From positions 1 to 34,999 of the forward strand of contig USQQ01000017.1 of assembly GCA_900556875.1 (NCBI GenBank): a stretch of DNA of 34,999 nt. Reading direction: 5' to 3'. The notes beneath the pieces were generated by a model. The model ran no database searches and was not told the origin of the DNA. It saw nothing but the letters and a program-made list of their open reading frames with translations. This DNA comes from an uncultured Collinsella sp. Its GTDB lineage: Bacteria > Actinomycetota > Coriobacteriia > Coriobacteriales > Coriobacteriaceae. This document shows positions 31,111 through 34,999 of the stretch, piece by piece. Position numbers and translations under genes: made by a program. Every line of letters starts with the position of its first letter. Position 1 is the stretch's first letter.

Positions 31111-31156
31111 GCGCGGGCGTAAAGAAAACGCGTAAGCGTTTTTAGCCCGCGGGCGA
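31111..31156. other. Large imperfect hairpin downstream of tmRNA
   Basis: GCGGGC, TAAA and AAAACGC on the left pair with GCGTTTTTAGCCCGC on the right, with two single-base bulges and a GTAA-type loop. It stands between the inverted and direct fragments of the tmRNA 3' end. No gene is present. Confidence 0.55.
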
Positions 31157-31207
31157 GGACGCCGGCAGGCGGCCGAAGCCGGTGCGGATTTGCGAAGCAA
31201 ATACGCG

Positions 31208-31219
31208 GATTCTCCGCGC
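31208..31219 (+). repeat. Direct 12-nt copy of the tmRNA 3' region
   Basis: GATTCTCCGCGC repeats tmRNA positions 31009-31020 in direct orientation, about 200 bp downstream. It also pairs with the inverted copy at 31086. Such fragments fit a decayed attachment site but are short. Confidence 0.45.
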
Positions 31220-31290
31220 AAAGCCTCGACTGGATATAGATTCGATGCCGATCGGACTGCAGCCTGCCATGCCCCGCATCAACGTCGCCC

Positions 31291-31538
31291 CAGGCGGAAA
31301 ATCCATCCCAGAATTCCGGCTCAGACTGGGATGCGGTTTCCGGATGACGTTTCAAGCGGAAACTGCATCCCGGAATCGACGCTCGGAATGGGATTCATTT
31401 TCCGGAAGACGCCTCAAGCGGAAAGTTCATCCCGGAATCCGCGCTCAGAACGGGTCGCGCTTTCCCAACGGCGGTCCAAGCGGAAAGCGCATCCCGTAAT
31501 CCCGCCTCAAACTGGGACACACTTTCCGCTTCACCTGC
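31291..31538 (+). repeat. 62-bp tandem hairpin array, four units
   Basis: Units start at 31291, 31353, 31415 and 31477, an exact period of 62. Each holds a left arm CARGCGGAAA..CATCCC and a right arm GGGAT....TTTCC or similar, so each can fold as a hairpin. A shortened fifth unit may extend to about 31580. The period is not a multiple of three and frames are not kept, so this is non-coding. With the tmRNA fragments it fills the 31029-31614 gap. Confidence 0.85.
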
Positions 31539-31614
31539 CGCCTCGAAAAACCTGCGCGCCCTCCATCCCAAAACTGGGTAGAAGAAAGCCAAAACGCAAT
31601 CGCAGGAGGTCAAT

Positions 31615-32493
31615 ATGACTGCAGAAGATAAGGCAAAGAACGCCGGCAAGGTTGCGCTCGTCTTGGAGGGCGGCAGTTTTCGCGGGCAGTTTACCGCCGG
31701 CGTGCTCGACGTTCTCATGGAGGCCGGTGTCGAAATTCCGGCGGTGTACGGCGTATCGGCCGGTGCGCTCAACGGCGTCAACTACAAGTCACATCAGATC
31801 GGTCGCGTCAATCGCATCAACCTGACCTTCTGCAATGACAACCGCTACATGGGTGCCGCATCCTTCGCATCCACGGGCTCCATCGTGGGTTACGACTTTA
31901 TCTTCAACGATATCCAGGACCGCCTGGATCCCTTTGACAACGAGGCGTTCGACGCGAGCCCCATCGAGATGTACGCCGTCGCGACGGACATGCTCTTTGG
32001 AACTGCCGCATACCTGCCGGTCAAAAGCGCCGTGCTCGACCTCGACGCCGTGCGTGCCTCGACCTCGTTGCCGCTGGTGACGCCGCCGGTCGAGATTGAC
32101 GGGCACAAATACGTCGACGGCGGCGTAGCCGATTCGGTTCCTATCGAGCATGTGCTGGAGGAGGCCGGCTTCGAGCGCGCGGTTGTCATTGTCACGCAGG
32201 ACCGCTCGTACGAGAAAAAGCCCTACGAGTTTATGCCTGCCGCGCGCGCCCGCTATGCCGACTACCCCTACCTGCTCGAGGCTATCGAGACGCGCCACGA
32301 CCGCTATAACCTCCAGCGCATGCACCTGTGGAAGTATGAGCGCGAGGGCCGCGCGCTGGTCATCGCTCCGCAAAAGCCGGTCGAGGTCGGCCATGTCGAG
32401 CATGATCCGGCCAAGCTTCTCGACCTGTATATCCAGGGCCGCCAGGAGGCAAAGCGCTTGCTGGGAGATATCGAGGCATTTGTCGAGCGCTAG
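31615..32493 (+). CDS. Patatin-like phospholipase family protein
   Basis: The 292-residue protein has the patatin lipase features: oxyanion-hole motif EGGSFRG (residues about 18-24), nucleophile elbow GVSAG with Ser48, and the dyad Asp168 in VDGGVAD. It is of the bacterial RssA/YjjU-like kind, expected to act on phospholipids or acyl esters in the cytoplasm or at the inner membrane. No signal peptide is seen. ATG 31615 follows AGGAGG. The gene lies alone between the 62-bp repeat array and the rplM promoter. Physiological substrate unknown. Confidence 0.93.
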   Translation: MTAEDKAKNAGKVALVLEGGSFRGQFTAGVLDVLMEAGVEIPAVYGVSAGALNGVNYKSHQIGRVNRINLTFCNDNRYMGAASFASTGSIVGYDFIFNDIQDRLDPFDNEAFDASPIEMYAVATDMLFGTAAYLPVKSAVLDLDAVRASTSLPLVTPPVEIDGHKYVDGGVADSVPIEHVLEEAGFERAVVIVTQDRSYEKKPYEFMPAARARYADYPYLLEAIETRHDRYNLQRMHLWKYEREGRALVIAPQKPVEVGHVEHDPAKLLDLYIQGRQEAKRLLGDIEAFVER

Positions 32494-32556
32494 CGCTGCA
32501 ACGTCACGGCTCGTGGATGACATGTGCAGAAACTCTGGTCGGAGCCAAAATACCTG

Positions 32557-32584
32557 TTGACTCGTACGGCGAGCGGGGTAATAT
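32557..32584 (+). promoter_or_regulatory. Promoter of rplM-rpsI
   Basis: TTGACT (32557-32562) and TAATAT (32579-32584) are 16 nt apart. A leader of about 60 nt precedes the rplM ribosome site. Confidence 0.75.
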
Positions 32585-32650
32585 GGACGGGTTACTTGCA
32601 GAGCCCCGTGAATCTCTGTAACAACACGTACTGTACATGGAGGAGTCTAA

Positions 32651-33094
32651 GTGATTTCGAAATCGACTCACTACGCCAAGCAGGGCGAGGTCCAGCGCAA
32701 CTGGGTTCTCGTCGACGCCGATGGTGCTGTCCTGGGCCGTCTTGCCACCCAGATCGCAATGATCCTGCGCGGTAAGAACAAGCCCCAGTTCACGCCCAAC
32801 AGCGACTGCGGCGACTTCGTTGTCGTCATCAACGCCGATAAGGTCCAGCTTACCGGTAACAAGGCCGACACGAAGACCTATTATCGCCACAGCGGCTACA
32901 ACGGCGGCCTCAAGGCTGAGAGCTTCCGCCAGGCTATGGAGAAGCACCCGGAGAAGGTCATCGAGCGCGCCGTTCGCGGTATGCTGCCCAAGACCACCCT
33001 CGGCCGTGCCCAGATGACCAAGCTTAAGGTCTACGCTGGTGCCGAGCATCCGCACGCTGCCCAGAACCCCACGAAGATTGAGCTGGAGGCTTAA
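32651..33094 (+). CDS. rplM: 50S ribosomal protein L13
   Basis: The 147-residue protein carries the L13 signatures: RNWVLVDADGAVLGRLATQIA, the GKNKPQFTPNSDCGDFVVVINADK block, YYRHSGYNGG and AVRGMLPKTTLGRAQMTKLKVYAGAEHPHAAQNP. It is an early-assembly protein of the large subunit. The start is GTG 32651 with GGAGGAG upstream; the family length fits. It is followed after 2 nt by rpsI, the usual L13-S9 pair. Confidence 0.98.
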   Translation: MISKSTHYAKQGEVQRNWVLVDADGAVLGRLATQIAMILRGKNKPQFTPNSDCGDFVVVINADKVQLTGNKADTKTYYRHSGYNGGLKAESFRQAMEKHPEKVIERAVRGMLPKTTLGRAQMTKLKVYAGAEHPHAAQNPTKIELEA

Positions 33095-33096
33095 AG

Positions 33097-33492
<396 letters not shown>

Positions 33493-33522
33493 GGTTTTAT
33501 CTCCTTTCGAGATACAATGTAC

Positions 33523-33566
33523 AAGCGGGGCCTGCCGATTCCTCGGCGGGTCCCGCTTTTCTTTTT
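33523..33566 (+). terminator. Terminator of rplM-rpsI
   Basis: AAGCGGG-G-CCTGCCGA pairs with TCGGCGGG-T-CCCGCTT with one mismatch and one wobble, followed by TTCTTTTT. Confidence 0.9.
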
Positions 33567-33615
33567 CGACTAGGGTGGGCGGTTGCATATCGCCTGCTAG
33601 GGAAGGAGCGATCCT

Positions 33616-34977
33616 ATGCCCCAGAACATCTTCGGTACCGACGGCGTCCGTGGCGTCGCCAATGCCGACCTTTCGTGCGACCTCGCGTTTCGCCTGGGCC
33701 GCGCGGCGACCAAGTTCCTTGGTCCGGATATCTGCGTCGGCCGCGACACGCGTCTTTCGGGTACTATGCTCGAGAGCGCTCTGACCGCCGGCATCATGGC
33801 CGAGGGCGGTCGTCCGCACTGCTGCGGCGTCATCCCCACGCCTGCCGTGGCGCTGCTCACCGTCCAGAATGAGCTCGACGGCGGCATCGTCATCTCTGCT
33901 TCGCATAATCCGCCGGAGTTCAACGGCATCAAGTTCTTTAGCCGCAAGGGCATGAAGCTTCCCGATGCGGTCGAGGAAGAGATCAGCGCCTGGGTCATGT
34001 CCGAGGAAGCCATGGCTGCCGACACGCTGCCGACCGGTGCCGGCGTGGGCCACATCATCAAGATGAAGGACGCTCGCAAGGCATACGTCGACCACGCCAT
34101 CGATACGCTTGATGGCCTGAGGCTCGATGGCCTGGTGGTTGCCGTCGACTGCGGTCACGGTGCTTCCTGCCAGACCACGCCTGCCGCGCTGCAGCGCCTG
34201 GGTGCCACGGTCCATGCCATCAACACCGATTACTGCGGCACCGACATCAATGTCGAGTGCGGCTCTACGCACCTCGAGCCCCTGCGCGAGCTCGTGCTGC
34301 GCACCCATGCTGACATCGGTCTGGCCCACGACGGCGACGCCGACCGCGTACTGTTCGTGGACAGCGAGGGCAATGAGATCGACGGCGACTACATCCTGGC
34401 TATCTGCGGTTCTGACCTCGCCGCCCGCGGCAAGCTCGCCAACTCCGAGATCGTCTCGACCGTCATGTGCAACCTTGGCTTCTCCATCGCTATGAAGGAG
34501 CAGGGCTTCGAGATGGTTCAGACCGCTGTGGGCGACCGCTACGTTTTGGAGCGTATGCTTGCGGACGGTGCCGTCATCGGCGGCGAACAGTCCGGCCACA
34601 TCATCTTCCTGGAGCACAACACCACCGGTGACGGCCTGGTGACGGCTCTTCAGCTGCTGGCCGTGCTTAAGCGCACCGGTCGCACCCTCACCGATCTTGC
34701 CGGCATCATGAAGAAGTACCCGCAGGTACTCGTCAACGTGCATTCCGACAACAAGGCTGGTCTGGACGATTGCCAGCCCATCTGGGATGCCGTCGCTGCT
34801 GCCGAGAAGGAGCTTGACGGCCGCGGCCGCATTCTGGTGCGCCCGAGCGGTACCGAGCCGCTGGTCCGCGTTATGGCCGAGGCCGAGACGCACGAGCTGA
34901 CCCAGCGCGTTGTTGACGACATCGTCGAGGTTGTCAAGCGCGAACGGTTGATTTCCGATCTCAGCCGAACACATTGA
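33616..34977 (+). CDS. glmM: Phosphoglucosamine mutase
   Basis: The 453-residue enzyme interconverts glucosamine-6-phosphate and glucosamine-1-phosphate, feeding UDP-GlcNAc for peptidoglycan. The motifs are complete: FGTDGVRG at the start, phospho-serine loop ISASHNPP (Ser96), metal loop DGDADR (about residue 238), sugar loop GGEQSGHI, and phosphate-binding RPSGTEPLVRVM near the end. The FGTDGVRG start and length mark GlmM rather than a general phosphomannomutase. ATG 33616 follows GGAAGGAG. The order L13-S9-glmM is common in Gram-positive bacteria. The window ends 22 nt after the stop. Confidence 0.97.
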   Translation: MPQNIFGTDGVRGVANADLSCDLAFRLGRAATKFLGPDICVGRDTRLSGTMLESALTAGIMAEGGRPHCCGVIPTPAVALLTVQNELDGGIVISASHNPPEFNGIKFFSRKGMKLPDAVEEEISAWVMSEEAMAADTLPTGAGVGHIIKMKDARKAYVDHAIDTLDGLRLDGLVVAVDCGHGASCQTTPAALQRLGATVHAINTDYCGTDINVECGSTHLEPLRELVLRTHADIGLAHDGDADRVLFVDSEGNEIDGDYILAICGSDLAARGKLANSEIVSTVMCNLGFSIAMKEQGFEMVQTAVGDRYVLERMLADGAVIGGEQSGHIIFLEHNTTGDGLVTALQLLAVLKRTGRTLTDLAGIMKKYPQVLVNVHSDNKAGLDDCQPIWDAVAAAEKELDGRGRILVRPSGTEPLVRVMAEAETHELTQRVVDDIVEVVKRERLISDLSRTH

Positions 34978-34999
34978 GCTGACGGCACGCTCCCGCAGT

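Noticed and set aside
31291..31538. CRISPR array
   Set aside because: Units are contiguous degenerate repeats without unique spacers, and no cas genes are nearby.
31190..31618. Frames of 105-142 codons over the repeat array
   Set aside because: The 62-bp period shifts the frame in every unit, so protein repeats are not kept; the DNA structure explains the signal.

Overview
The window is high-GC DNA whose genes and codon use fit a gut actinobacterium of the class Coriobacteriia, most likely Collinsella. That call is inferred from gene content: LicT/EII sugar PTS with a GH1 phospho-glycosidase, a class C sortase pilus locus, GatCAB, a tmRNA and an L13-S9-glmM block. No database was searched.

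Layout from left to right. 1-3431: a heterodimeric ABC exporter, the first subunit cut by the window edge. 3678-6039: moaA followed by a moaC-mobB fusion (molybdenum cofactor). 6282-6866: a histidine phosphatase. 7020-11617: a beta-glucoside module made of a LicT-type antiterminator with its own RAT-like leader, a PTS EIIBC and a 6-phospho-beta-glucosidase; a 650 bp structured region separates the last two. 11854-14199: an MFS permease with a highly structured leader, then a HAD hydrolase. 14738-23213: a sortase-assembled pilus locus with a large beta-helix adhesin, two pilins and a class C sortase. The adhesin carries an in-frame G9 tract, and a C9 tract follows the second gene. 23541-27042: gatC-gatA-gatB with overlapping stop/start codons. 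27466-29921: a probable metal-efflux unit, a short one-helix protein plus a P1B-type ATPase behind a promoter that overlaps a dyad. 29991-30425 (minus strand): an unrecognised protein. 30665-31028: tmRNA (ssrA). 31291-31538: a 62-bp tandem hairpin array. 31615-32493: a patatin-like phospholipase. 32651-34977: rplM-rpsI and glmM.

The intergenic DNA is unusually rich in structured repeats. Family A is a 61-bp palindrome with constant 17-bp arms and a 27-nt spacer (3 copies). Family B is a hairpin with a conserved asymmetric loop (5 copies plus 1 partial), usually just 3' of a gene. There are also two ~160-bp long-inverted-repeat elements with a shared core but different, internally complementary arms (9623-10071), a 131-bp tandem unit in which each copy ends in its own terminator hairpin (27142-27396), a 62-bp x4 hairpin array, and fragments of the tmRNA 3' end beyond the tmRNA gene.

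The observations I rate highest are the probable phase-variable switch in the pilus adhesin, the short-protein/P-type-ATPase pair that recalls mycobacterial PacL-CtpC, and the compensatory-arm repeat elements. No transposase, integrase, CRISPR array or rRNA gene was seen.
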